A DNA stretch of 10,288 nt from Bacteroidota bacterium. GTDB taxonomy: Bacteria > Bacteroidota > Bacteroidia > Flavobacteriales > Flavobacteriaceae. Position numbers and translations under genes: made by a program. Positions 1-6,756 of the stretch are shown here, one piece after another. The stretch's first letter is position 1; each line of letters begins with the position of its first letter. Below the pieces are notes generated by a model. It did not search any database. It saw only the letters and a list, made by a program, of their open reading frames with translations, and had not been told where the DNA came from. Location: positions 1-10,288 of the forward strand of contig CANINJ010000049.1 in assembly GCA_947468985.1 (NCBI GenBank), in the 5' to 3' direction.

Positions 1-2
1 AT

Positions 3-278
3 ATTTACATTCGAACAAATGTAGATGAAATTCAGCTAAAACTGGCTTTGACTTTCAAATTTCAAACGGAGGAAGAAGTAAAGATTTTACCAATTGAAGA
101 CGGTTTGAACGAACTAATTCCATACATCAACAATCCTTTTATGTCGGCTTTACTTTTTACAACCGAAGCGGATGTAACGATGAAATTAAATAAAAAAAGA
201 GTTGCAAATATTACGGAGCAAGCACCAACTTTCAAAAATGCAGATCCGATTTTATTGGAATATTTGTCTGGAAAATAA
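3..278 (+). CDS. 3' end of an unrecognised protein gene (partial)
   Basis: The frame is open from the left edge (first full codon at base 3) to a TAA at 276-278, so this is the C-terminal 91 residues of a longer protein. The TTG at 48 is in frame but need not be a start, because the reading continues upstream with a similar residue composition (residues IYIRTNVDEIQLKLAL precede the TFKFQ stretch). The visible part is soluble, mixed alpha/beta in appearance and fairly acidic (EEEVKILPIEDG). It has no membrane segment and no cysteine or motif that I can assign. It ends in a helix-like YLSGK tail. It converges on the GlcD-like oxidase gene, so the two are separate transcription units. I do not recognise the family and infer no function. 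Codon use looks like that of its neighbours. Confidence 0.7.
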   Translation: MYIRTNVDEIQLKLALTFKFQTEEEVKILPIEDGLNELIPYINNPFMSALLFTTEADVTMKLNKKRVANITEQAPTFKNADPILLEYLSGK

Positions 279-289
279 ACAAAGAAATC

Positions 290-367
290 GCCACTGATTC
301 ACAGATTAAAAACACTTGCTATTTGCTTAGCGAACCTTGTGTAAAACTTTGCGCTCTTTGCGGTTAA
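290..367. repeat. Probable remnants of flavobacterial intergenic repeats
   Basis: The 95-base spacer between two convergent genes holds two word-like stretches. GCCACTGATTCACAGATT (290-307) resembles one arm of a palindromic intergenic repeat that I recall from Flavobacterium genomes; the other arm is not present here. Bases 326-367 (CTTAGCGAACCTTG, then CTTTGCG at 347-353 and again at 356-362, then GGTTAAA) resemble a second such repeat. The two CTTTGCG copies are directly visible; the family assignment is from memory. No clean hairpin followed by a T-run is present, so I do not call a terminator. Confidence 0.4.
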
Positions 368-373
368 AAAAAA

Positions 374-1777
374 CTATAAATTATCAGGGAAAATTTTGCC
401 TGGATTTAAAATTCCGTTAGGATCGAAAATGGATTTTATGCCTTTCATTAATTGCAATTGTGTTTTGCTAAAAGCAATATCCATATAGTTTTTTTGAACA
501 TATCCAATTCCGTGTTCACCCGACAAAGTTCCTTTTAAGGAAACAGTCAACTCAAAAATTTCACGAATTCCTTTGGTGACTTCTGTATTCCAATTTTCAT
601 CTGACATTTCACCTTTGATGATGTTTACATGTAAATTTCCATCACCTGCGTGTCCGTAACAAACCGATTTAAATCCATATTTTTTGCCGATTTCTTTAAT
701 TCCAAATAATAGTTTTGGCAATTCATATCTTGGAACAACTGTATCTTCTTCTTTATAAACAGAATTTGATTTTACAGCTTCGGCAACACTTCTGCGCATT
801 TTCCAAAGCAAGTTTTTTTGTATTTCGGTATCTGCAAAAAGCACTTCGTCAATTTTGAATTGTTCCACCACTTCCATTATTTTTTCGGCTTCTTGAAAAA
901 GAATGTCTGGGTAATTTCCATCAACTTCGATGAGTAAATGTGCTTGAATATCGTCTTTTACCTGTACATTTAAATCAGTTACAAATTTCAATGTCCAATC
1001 AATGGCATCGCGCTCCATAAATTCTAAAGCACTTGGTGTTATTCCCGCTCTAAAAATAGCAGAAACAGCTTCACATGCTTCATTGGCATTATAAAATGGA
1101 ACTAACATTAAAACTGTATGTGTGTTTTTTGGGATTAACTTCATAACGATTTTTGTAATGATTCCGAGTGTTCCTTCACTTCCAACCATTAATTGCGTTA
1201 GATTATATCCCGTAGAATTTTTCAAAGTATTGGCTCCAGTCCAAATAATTTCACCATTGGCAAGAACTACTTCTAAATTCAGCACATAATCTTTGGTTAC
1301 GCCATATTTTACGGCACGCGCACCACCTGCATTTTCGGCCACGTTTCCTCCTATCCAACAACTTCCTAAACTGCTAGGATCTGGTGGATAAAAAAGATCT
1401 TTTTCGGCTACAGCTTCACGCAAAACTTGAGTAATTACAGCAGGTTCGACAGTAACTTGTAGGTTTTGCTCGTCGATGTTTAAAATTTTGTTGAATCGCT
1501 CCATTGAAAGACCAATTCCTTGATGAACAGACAATGCACCACCACTTAAACCAGTTCGGGCACCAATTGCAGTTACAGGAATATTATGACGATTTGCGAT
1601 TTTCAAAATGGCAGCAATTTCTTCTGGAGTAGCTGGTTTTAAAACTACTGAAGGTGGAAAAACATAATCTTCGGTTTCATCTTTTCCGTAATGGTTTCGG
1701 GTTTCTTGATCCGTAAAAACATAGGGATTGCCTATTATTTCACTGAATTGAGAAAGTATTTCTGGTGTGATTTTCAT
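374..1777 (-). CDS. FAD-linked oxidase, GlcD / D-2-hydroxyacid dehydrogenase family
   Basis: This 467-residue flavoprotein probably oxidises a D-2-hydroxy acid such as glycolate, D-lactate or D-2-hydroxyglutarate; the sequence does not settle the substrate. The N-terminal PCMH-type FAD-binding domain spans about 41-216. It shows PPSVVLKPATPEE (41-53), the pyrophosphate-binding IGARTGLSGGAL (71-82), PPDPSS (131-136), the glycine-rich GGNVAENAGG (143-152) and VGSEGTLGIIT (198-208). The C-terminal FAD-oxidase_C domain has HAGDGNLHVN (376-385), whose histidines coordinate metal in related dehydrogenases, GEHGIG (420-425) and the terminal NPGKIFP (458-464). The length is normal for stand-alone GlcD-like enzymes. 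No signal peptide or Fe-S domain is present, and no glcE or glcF neighbour is visible, so electrons probably go to an unlinked acceptor. The ATG lies about 40 bases downstream of a good TAnnTTTG promoter. It is transcribed divergently from parA. Confidence 0.9.
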   Translation of the reverse strand: MKITPEILSQFSEIIGNPYVFTDQETRNHYGKDETEDYVFPPSVVLKPATPEEIAAILKIANRHNIPVTAIGARTGLSGGALSVHQGIGLSMERFNKILNIDEQNLQVTVEPAVITQVLREAVAEKDLFYPPDPSSLGSCWIGGNVAENAGGARAVKYGVTKDYVLNLEVVLANGEIIWTGANTLKNSTGYNLTQLMVGSEGTLGIITKIVMKLIPKNTHTVLMLVPFYNANEACEAVSAIFRAGITPSALEFMERDAIDWTLKFVTDLNVQVKDDIQAHLLIEVDGNYPDILFQEAEKIMEVVEQFKIDEVLFADTEIQKNLLWKMRRSVAEAVKSNSVYKEEDTVVPRYELPKLLFGIKEIGKKYGFKSVCYGHAGDGNLHVNIIKGEMSDENWNTEVTKGIREIFELTVSLKGTLSGEHGIGYVQKNYMDIAFSKTQLQLMKGIKSIFDPNGILNPGKIFPDNL

Positions 1778-1826
1778 AAACTTAATTGAATTGTAAAAGT
1801 AAAAAATATATTATAATGAATCGTAA

Positions 1827-1858
1827 CAAATTTATACTAAAAACGCAATTGATTCCAA
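1827..1858 (-). promoter_or_regulatory. Bacteroidota-type promoter for the GlcD-like oxidase
   Basis: Read on the minus strand, TAAATTTG (1834-1827) matches the -7 consensus TAnnTTTG exactly. A TTG at 1858-1856 sits 21 bases upstream of it, within the spacing known for the -33 box of flavobacterial sigma-A promoters. Transcription would start near 1820, giving a leader of about 40 bases before the ATG at 1777. The -33 TTG abuts the outer stem of the structured element on the other strand. Confidence 0.5.
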
Positions 1859-1860
1859 AA

Positions 1861-1958
1861 TGCCCTAGCCCAGATGGAAGGGAAAATCCCGAGCTTTTTA
1901 GCGAGGATTTGGAATGACAGCTGGAAATAGCTCCAAAAAAATTTGCGATAATTGGGCA
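1861..1958 (+). ncRNA. Structured RNA-like element, flavo-1-like
   Basis: This region stands out from the AT-rich spacer by its GC-rich words and nested pairing. TGCCC (1861-1865) pairs with GGGCA (1954-1958). Inside, AAATCC (1884-1889) pairs with GGATTT (1905-1910) and encloses GCT-TTTT-AGC (1893-1902). A further hairpin pairs AGCT (1919-1922) with AGCT (1929-1932) around GGAAAT. The word order CCCTAGCCC.GATGGAAG, then ATCC-hairpin-GGAT, then CAGCTGGAAATAGCTCC is one I recall as recurring in many Flavobacterium intergenic regions, with a variable central hairpin. I think it belongs to the flavo-1 family (Rfam RF01705), but that identity is from memory. Orientation is inferred from that memory. 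It ends about 90 bases before parA and could be a leader or an independent RNA. No T-run terminator follows it. Confidence 0.55.
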
Positions 1959-1971
1959 AAGTTGATAAAGA

Positions 1972-2031
1972 TTAACAAATGTTAACAAAATAGATTTTAA
2001 CGAACGATAATTAATTGTATTTTTACGTTTC
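1972..2031 (+). promoter_or_regulatory. Probable parAB promoter region with TTAAC repeats
   Basis: Three TTAAC words occur at 1972-1976, 1982-1986 and 1997-2001, a pattern often seen in the upstream part of flavobacterial promoters. Two imperfect -7 boxes follow, each with one mismatch to TAnnTTTG: TATTTTTA (2018-2025), 18 bases after the TTA at 1997-1999, and TACGTTTC (2024-2031). Either would give a very short leader before the ATG at 2049. The exact boxes are uncertain. Confidence 0.35.
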
Positions 2032-2048
2032 AAAATTTAAAAAAATAA

Positions 2049-2816
2049 ATGGGTAAAATCATTGCTATTGCCAATCAAAAAGGAGGCGTTGGAAAAACAA
2101 CAACTTCGATAAATTTAGCGGCTTCTTTGGGCGTTTTAGAAAAAAAAGTTTTACTTATTGACGCTGATCCTCAAGCAAACTCGAGTTCTGGGTTGGGAAT
2201 TGACGTAGAAAACATTATTATTGGAACGTATCAAATTTTAGAACACAGCAACTCTCCTGAAGAGGCGATTGTAACGTGTACGGCTCCGAATGTGGATATA
2301 ATTCCTGCACATATTGACCTTGTTGCTATCGAAATTGAGTTGGTCGACAAGGAAAATAGAGAATATATGTTGAAGGAGGCGTTGAAAAGCATCAAAGATA
2401 AATACGATTATATTTTGATTGATTGCGCGCCATCATTGGGTTTATTGACATTAAATGCATTGACAGCGGCAGATTCGGTGATTATTCCGATTCAGTGTGA
2501 ATATTTTGCTTTGGAAGGTTTGGGGAAATTATTGAATACGATAAAAAGTGTTCAGAAAATTCACAATCCCGATTTAGATATTGAAGGTTTGTTATTGACA
2601 ATGTTTGATTCTCGTTTGCGATTGTCAAATCAGGTGGTTGAGGAGGTTCAAAAACATTTTAATGATATGGTTTTTGAAACAATAATACAAAGAAATGTGA
2701 AGTTGAGTGAGGCTCCGAGTTTTGGTGAAAGTATTATAAATTATGACGCAACGAGTAAAGGGGCGAATAATTATTTGCGATTAGCGGAAGAAATTATTAA
2801 GAAAAATAGTAATTAA
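2049..2816 (+). CDS. parA: ParA/Soj chromosome-partitioning ATPase
   Basis: This is a 255-residue ParA-family P-loop ATPase that binds DNA non-specifically as an ATP dimer and, with ParB bound at parS, segregates the replicated origin region. The deviant Walker A KGGVGKTT is at 11-18 with both signature lysines (K11, K16). The switch region DADPQANSS is at 38-46, and Walker B YILID (121-125) ends in D125, followed by CAPSLG. The length matches chromosomal Soj proteins (about 250), and there is no N-terminal helix-turn-helix like that of plasmid P1-type ParA, so it is the chromosomal type. The start ATG gives the usual short N-terminus (MGKIIAIANQKGG); no Shine-Dalgarno is visible, as is normal in this phylum. 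It is the first gene of a tight operon, with parB starting 3 bases after its stop. Confidence 0.96.
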   Translation: MGKIIAIANQKGGVGKTTTSINLAASLGVLEKKVLLIDADPQANSSSGLGIDVENIIIGTYQILEHSNSPEEAIVTCTAPNVDIIPAHIDLVAIEIELVDKENREYMLKEALKSIKDKYDYILIDCAPSLGLLTLNALTAADSVIIPIQCEYFALEGLGKLLNTIKSVQKIHNPDLDIEGLLLTMFDSRLRLSNQVVEEVQKHFNDMVFETIIQRNVKLSEAPSFGESIINYDATSKGANNYLRLAEEIIKKNSN

Positions 2817-2819
2817 TTT

Positions 2820-3719
2820 ATGGCACAAGCAATAAAAAAACAAGCATTAGGAAGAGGATTGTCTGCTTTATTGAAAGACCCAGATAACGATATTAAGTCG
2901 GTTAATGATAAAAATGCAGATAAAGTTGTAGGGAATATTGTCGAGTTAGAAATTGATGCTATCGAGATAAATCCTTTTCAGCCAAGAAGTAATTTCAATG
3001 AGGAATCATTGCAAGAACTGGCAACTTCTATAAAAGAATTAGGTGTTATTCAACCGATTACGGTTCGGAAAACTGACTTTAATAAATACCAATTAATTTC
3101 TGGAGAGCGAAGATTACGTGCTTCAAAACTTGCAGGATTGAATGCGGTTCCCGCTTATATTCGAATTGCGAACGATAATGAATCGTTAACGATGGCTTTG
3201 GTAGAAAACATACAAAGACACGATTTAGATCCTATTGAAATTGCGTTGTCTTACCAAAGATTGATTGATGAAATTCAATTGACGCAAGAGCAAATGAGTG
3301 AACGTGTGGGAAAAAAGCGTTCTACGATTGCAAATTATTTAAGATTACTGAAATTAGATCCAATTATTCAAACGGGAATTCGTGATGGATTTATTTCTAT
3401 GGGCCACGGTCGCGCAATAATAAATATTGAAAATCAAGATGTTCAAACTGATATTTACCAAAAAATTGTTAGCCAAAATCTTTCTGTTAGAGAGACCGAA
3501 GCATTGGTAAAAAACTATCAAGAGAGTTTGAAACCAAAAGTTGCAACCAAAGCTAAAACGGCAACTTTTGCTGTAGCAGCGGAAGCAAATAAAGCTATTA
3601 CAGAGTATTTTGGGGCTAAAGTAGATGTGAAAGTTGCAGGAAATGGCAAAGGAAAAATTACAATTCCATTTCATTCTGAAGAAGATTTCAATAGAATTAT
3701 CAAATTAATAAAAGGTTAG
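2820..3719 (+). CDS. parB: ParB/Spo0J chromosome-partitioning protein
   Basis: This 299-residue parS-binding CTPase clamp partners ParA. The N-terminal ALGRGLSALL (9-18) is the conserved basic peptide that stimulates ParA ATPase. The ParB N-terminal CTP-binding domain runs from about 40 to 140: NPFQPR (51-56), GVIQPI (75-80), the CTP motif GERRLRA (95-101) and ENIQRHDLDPIE (129-140). A central helix-turn-helix follows (about 154-178, with LTQEQMSERVGKKRSTIANYL), then a linker rich in Lys/Ala/Thr (about 239-252) and a C-terminal dimerisation domain ending in NRIIKLIKG. All expected parts are present and the length is normal. Its TAG stop overlaps the GTG start of the next gene by one base (TAGTG), implying coupled translation. 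I saw no canonical parS palindrome in this window. Confidence 0.96.
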   Translation: MAQAIKKQALGRGLSALLKDPDNDIKSVNDKNADKVVGNIVELEIDAIEINPFQPRSNFNEESLQELATSIKELGVIQPITVRKTDFNKYQLISGERRLRASKLAGLNAVPAYIRIANDNESLTMALVENIQRHDLDPIEIALSYQRLIDEIQLTQEQMSERVGKKRSTIANYLRLLKLDPIIQTGIRDGFISMGHGRAIINIENQDVQTDIYQKIVSQNLSVRETEALVKNYQESLKPKVATKAKTATFAVAAEANKAITEYFGAKVDVKVAGNGKGKITIPFHSEEDFNRIIKLIKG

Positions 3720-4279
3720 TGATCAAATTCTATTCCATACTTTTAATTGGGTTCTTAATTGGAACAACTTCGCTTTTTGCTCAAGGTAAAAAAGTGGAGA
3801 TTTTGGTTGCAAAAGACACTTTAAAATACAAAGAGATAAATCCTTTGGCTCCTGCAAGAGCTGCTTTTTATTCTGCAATATTACCAGGATTGGGGCAAGC
3901 ATACAATAAAAAATACTGGAAAATTCCTTTAGTTTACGGAGGAATTGGTGCTGGGTTGTATTATTACTCCGTAAATAATACCAAATATAATAATTACAGA
4001 AATGCCTATAAAAGAAGATTAGCGGGATATCATGATGATGATTTTCAATATTTAGATGATTCGAGATTGATTGCCGGACAACGATTTTATCAACGAAATA
4101 GAGATATGTCGGTGCTAGTAACCGTTGGGTTTTATTTATTAAATATTATAGATGCTAATATTGATGCGCATTTGATGCAATTCAATGTGAATGATAAATT
4201 GTCGGTTCGTCCCGAACTTTATGAAAATGAAATAAACTACAAGCAAAATTTAGGATTGACTTTAAACTATCATTTTTAA
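3719..4279 (+). CDS. DUF5683 family exported/membrane protein, GTG start
   Basis: This is a 186-residue Bacteroidota protein of unknown function. Residues 1-21 form a signal peptide: a Lys, a hydrophobic core (FYSILLIGFLIG), then SLFAQ with likely cleavage after AQ. The DUF5683 signature follows: PLAPARAAFYSAILPGLGQAY (42-62) and KKYWKIPLVYGG (64-75). A hydrophobic stretch lies at about 70-84, a basic YRNAYKRRLAG at 93-103, and a second hydrophobic segment at about 131-146. The start is set by the GTG at 3719: the next in-frame Met is residue 130, and only this start preserves the signal peptide. It overlaps parB by one base (TAGTG) and dapB by one base (TAATG), so it is co-translated with both. 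Its role is not known; the placement suggests constant co-expression rather than a demonstrated link to segregation or lysine synthesis. Confidence 0.88.
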   Translation: MIKFYSILLIGFLIGTTSLFAQGKKVEILVAKDTLKYKEINPLAPARAAFYSAILPGLGQAYNKKYWKIPLVYGGIGAGLYYYSVNNTKYNNYRNAYKRRLAGYHDDDFQYLDDSRLIAGQRFYQRNRDMSVLVTVGFYLLNIIDANIDAHLMQFNVNDKLSVRPELYENEINYKQNLGLTLNYHF

Positions 4280-4992
4280 TGAAAATCGCACTTTTAGGTT
4301 ACGGAAAAATGGGGCAAGTAATTGAAAAAATTGCGTTGCAACGCGGACACGAAATTGTGTTGCGTAAATCTATTGAAGATTCTTTTGACAGACTTAAAAA
4401 TGCTGATGTTGCGATAGATTTTAGTGCGCCAGATGCTGCTGTTGAAAATATTTCGACTGCTTTAAAACTTGGAATCCCAGTAATTTCTGGAACTACAGGT
4501 TGGTTAAACGAATATGAAAATATGGTGCAACTTTGCAAAGAGAAAAATACTGCTTTTATTAGTAGTTCTAATTTTAGTTTGGGTGTAAATATTTTCTTTG
4601 AATTGAACGAATATTTGGCAAAAATTATGTCAAAATTTGATGCGTATAAAGTTGGAATTGAAGAAATTCATCACACACAAAAATTAGATTCGCCAAGTGG
4701 AACAGCTATTTCATTGGCAAATGGAATTATAAAAAATAGCAGTTGCGAAAATTGGACTTTGGAAAATACAATGTCAAATGATATAGTAATAGATGCCAAA
4801 AGAATAGAAAATGTCCCTGGCACACACACCGTTTCCTATAATTCAGATGTTGATTTGATTGAAATAAAACATTTGGCACACAATAGAGAAGGATTTGCAT
4901 TGGGCGCAGTAATTGCAGCGGAATGGATCTTGGGTAAAAAAGGAGTTTTCACAATGAAAGATGTATTAGAGCTCAATTTGAAAATTAAATAA
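4279..4992 (+). CDS. dapB: 4-hydroxy-tetrahydrodipicolinate reductase
   Basis: DapB reduces hydroxy-tetrahydrodipicolinate with NAD(P)H in the diaminopimelate pathway to lysine and peptidoglycan, in the cytoplasm. The 237-residue protein begins with a Rossmann motif GYGKMG (7-12), then DFSAPDA (47-53) and GIPVISGTTGW (65-75) lining the cofactor site. SSNFSLGVN (96-104) leads into the substrate domain. The family signature runs EEIHHTQKLDSPSGTA (128-143), with the catalytic His pair 131-132, Lys135 and the SGTA loop. It is shorter than E. coli DapB (273), as is usual for the compact Bacteroidota form. The ATG overlaps the stop of the DUF5683 gene by one base. No other dap gene is nearby, so the pathway is dispersed in this genome. 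Confidence 0.95.
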   Translation: MKIALLGYGKMGQVIEKIALQRGHEIVLRKSIEDSFDRLKNADVAIDFSAPDAAVENISTALKLGIPVISGTTGWLNEYENMVQLCKEKNTAFISSSNFSLGVNIFFELNEYLAKIMSKFDAYKVGIEEIHHTQKLDSPSGTAISLANGIIKNSSCENWTLENTMSNDIVIDAKRIENVPGTHTVSYNSDVDLIEIKHLAHNREGFALGAVIAAEWILGKKGVFTMKDVLELNLKIK

Positions 4993-5092
4993 TTTAAAAA
5001 TTAGACAATGACAGCAAACCTTTTCAGAACATTCACAATATAAAAAAAGTTAATATTTTAATAAAAACAATATTTTAAACAACAGAATTATC

Positions 5093-5122
5093 TAATTTTC
5101 AAATTATTTAATTTTCAAATTA
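5093..5122. repeat. Two 14-base direct repeats upstream of lepB
   Basis: TAATTTTCAAATTA occurs at 5093-5106 and again at 5109-5122, a 16-base period. Each unit is nearly palindromic (AATTT-TC-AAATT). They lie in the 138-base dapB-lepB spacer and end nine bases before the lepB start. A second pair of direct repeats, AATATTTTAA, is at 5052-5061 and 5069-5078. No convincing TAnnTTTG promoter is present, although TAATTTTC in each unit is one mismatch away. Such AT repeats are common in these spacers, so function is doubtful. Confidence 0.45.
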
Positions 5123-5130
5123 AAAAAATT

Positions 5131-6666
5131 ATGACACTAATTCAATGGTTTGTATTTTTCTTGATTGTTCAAGTAATTCACTTTTTAGGAACTTGGAAAT
5201 TGTATGAAGCTGCAGGTAGAAAAAAATGGGAAGCGGCAATTCCAGTTTACAACGCAATTATTTTGATGAAAATCATAAACCGTTCGCCTTGGTGGACGAT
5301 ATTATTGTTTGTACCGGTTGTAAATCTAATTATGTTTCCAGTAGTTTGGGTAGAAACTTTGAGAAGTTTTGGGAAAAACTCAACATTGGATACCCTTTTA
5401 GGAGTATTGACATTGGGTTTCTATATTTATTATATCAACTACACTCAAAAATTAGTTTACATAAATGACAGAAGTTTAGTTCCAACAAACAAAACAGCTG
5501 ACACTGTTAGTTCGTTACTTTTTGCAATAGTTGTGGCAACTTTAGTTCACACATATGTAATGCAACCTTACACGATTCCAACTTCTTCCTTGGAAAAATC
5601 ATTATTAGTGGGTGACTTTTTATTTGTGAGTAAATTCCATTATGGTGCAAGAACTCCAATGACGCCAATTGCTGCGCCAATGGTTCACGATACCTTGCCT
5701 CTTTTAAATGTAAAATCATATTTAAGATATCCACAACTTCCTTATTTCCGGTTTTTTGCAATGCAAGAAGTCAACAGAACCGACATTGTAGTATTCAACT
5801 GGCCTGCGGATACCTTGTTTAATATGTATAAAGCAGCAGATAAAAGATATGATAAACCAATCGATAAAAAGACCAATTATGTAAAACGTTGTGTTGGTAT
5901 TCCAGGTGATAGTTTATCAATAAAAGACGGAATTGTATACATCAATGGCAAAATTATGCCGATGCCAGAAAGAGCAAAACCGCAATATTCCTATACTGTA
6001 ACAACCGATGGTTCTGGTTTTGACCAAACGTATATTACTATAGAATTAAATATCACTGATGGTGTGTACCAAAGCTCTCAAAACACCTTTTATTTCAGAG
6101 CATTAACTGAAGAATCCGCAAATCGTTTGCGTTTGAATCCGATTGTAAAAAGTGTAGTCCGAAATATTTCTCACGAAGCAGAAGCAGCAATATTCCCATA
6201 TAATACAAAATGGAATTTGGATAATTTTGGTCCGATTTATATTCCTAAAAAAGGAGTAACCGTTGCTTTAAATACTGAAAGTTTGCCTTTTTATAAAACG
6301 ATTATTCGTGAATATGAAAAAAATGATTTAAAAGTTACGGGTAATGAAATAAGAATAAACGGGCAAATTGCGACTACTTATACTTTCAAACAAAACTATT
6401 ATTGGATGATGGGAGACAACCGCCACAACTCATTAGACGCAAGATATTTTGGTTACACACCAGAAGATCATATCGTTGGGAAACCAGTGTTTATTTGGAT
6501 GAGTTTGGATCCAAATGGAAAGGGCTTCAACAAAATTCGTTGGGATAGAGTTTTCACAACCGTTAGCGGTGATGGGCAGCCAAAATCGTATTTCAAATAC
6601 TTCTTATTAGCATTAATAGCGTATTTCGGAATTAGTTATTTTGTTAGAAGAAAGAAAGAAAATTAG
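5131..6666 (+). CDS. lepB: Signal peptidase I, long form with N-terminal membrane region
   Basis: LepB removes signal peptides from exported proteins at the outer face of the inner membrane using a Ser-Lys dyad. At 511 residues it is much longer than usual. Residues 1-110 form a multi-pass region (segments about 4-20, 54-72, 86-104) like DUF5684, common in Bacteroidota LepB. A further membrane segment (about 126-144) leads into YTIPTSSLEKSLLVGDFLFV (147-166), where Ser153 is the expected nucleophile; the residue after it is Leu rather than the usual Met. Lys252 in NYVKRCVGIPGDS (249-261) is the general base. GDNRHNSLDARYFG (428-441) is the conserved C-terminal box. About 165 residues separate these last two boxes. 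A C-terminal membrane segment (about 487-504) ends in RRKKEN. The gene lies 138 bases after dapB. Confidence 0.94.
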   Translation: MTLIQWFVFFLIVQVIHFLGTWKLYEAAGRKKWEAAIPVYNAIILMKIINRSPWWTILLFVPVVNLIMFPVVWVETLRSFGKNSTLDTLLGVLTLGFYIYYINYTQKLVYINDRSLVPTNKTADTVSSLLFAIVVATLVHTYVMQPYTIPTSSLEKSLLVGDFLFVSKFHYGARTPMTPIAAPMVHDTLPLLNVKSYLRYPQLPYFRFFAMQEVNRTDIVVFNWPADTLFNMYKAADKRYDKPIDKKTNYVKRCVGIPGDSLSIKDGIVYINGKIMPMPERAKPQYSYTVTTDGSGFDQTYITIELNITDGVYQSSQNTFYFRALTEESANRLRLNPIVKSVVRNISHEAEAAIFPYNTKWNLDNFGPIYIPKKGVTVALNTESLPFYKTIIREYEKNDLKVTGNEIRINGQIATTYTFKQNYYWMMGDNRHNSLDARYFGYTPEDHIVGKPVFIWMSLDPNGKGFNKIRWDRVFTTVSGDGQPKSYFKYFLLALIAYFGISYFVRRKKEN

Positions 6667-6680
6667 TCAAATGTTACAAA

Positions 6681-6728
6681 GTCGAAAGTCTTAAAGTCTG
6701 TTATGCATACAACTATTTGACTTTCGAC
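6681..6728. repeat. 10-bp perfect inverted repeat between lepB and the WbqC gene
   Basis: GTCGAAAGTC (6681-6690) and GACTTTCGAC (6719-6728) are perfect inverse complements separated by 28 bases. The words AAAGTC at 6678-6683, 6685-6690 and 6694-6699 make the left side a short tandem repeat, and the loop contains the 8-base palindrome TATGCATA (6702-6709). The stem begins 15 bases after the lepB stop and no T-run follows, so it is not a standard intrinsic terminator. GTCGAAAGTC-type words recur in Flavobacterium spacers as I recall, so this is probably a small dispersed repeat that could also fold in lepB mRNA. Confidence 0.55.
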
Positions 6729-6756
6729 ATTATGACGTTTAAAACTTTGGACAAAT

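Noticed and set aside
1782..2033. Minus-strand open frame in the oxidase-parA spacer
   Set aside because: It runs antisense through the structured RNA element, has no recognisable family and an atypical Ser/Cys/Phe-rich composition; the frame is a by-product of the element.
3354..3674. Minus-strand open frame inside parB
   Set aside because: Its Cys/Phe/Ser/Asn-rich product is typical of antisense reading of AT-rich code, and parB is fully intact on the other strand.
2049..3719. Plasmid or mobile-element partition cassette
   Set aside because: ParA lacks the plasmid-type N-terminal helix-turn-helix, ParB is the chromosomal Spo0J type, and the flanks are core metabolic genes in the same operon.
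4299..4538. Minus-strand open frame inside dapB
   Set aside because: Antisense to a complete DapB with all motifs; no family resemblance.
4993..5130. Intrinsic terminator or clear promoter between dapB and lepB
   Set aside because: No GC-rich hairpin with a T-run and no exact TAnnTTTG box with a -33 partner; only AT-rich direct repeats are visible.
5226..5761. Short open frames overlapping lepB on both strands (5226-5468 + and 5507-5761 -)
   Set aside because: They overlap conserved LepB coding sequence in other frames and show no domain features.
6742..6749. AAACTTTG as a -7 box for the WbqC gene
   Set aside because: It mismatches the first base of TAnnTTTG, lies only seven bases before the ATG and is probably part of the AAAGTC-type repeat.
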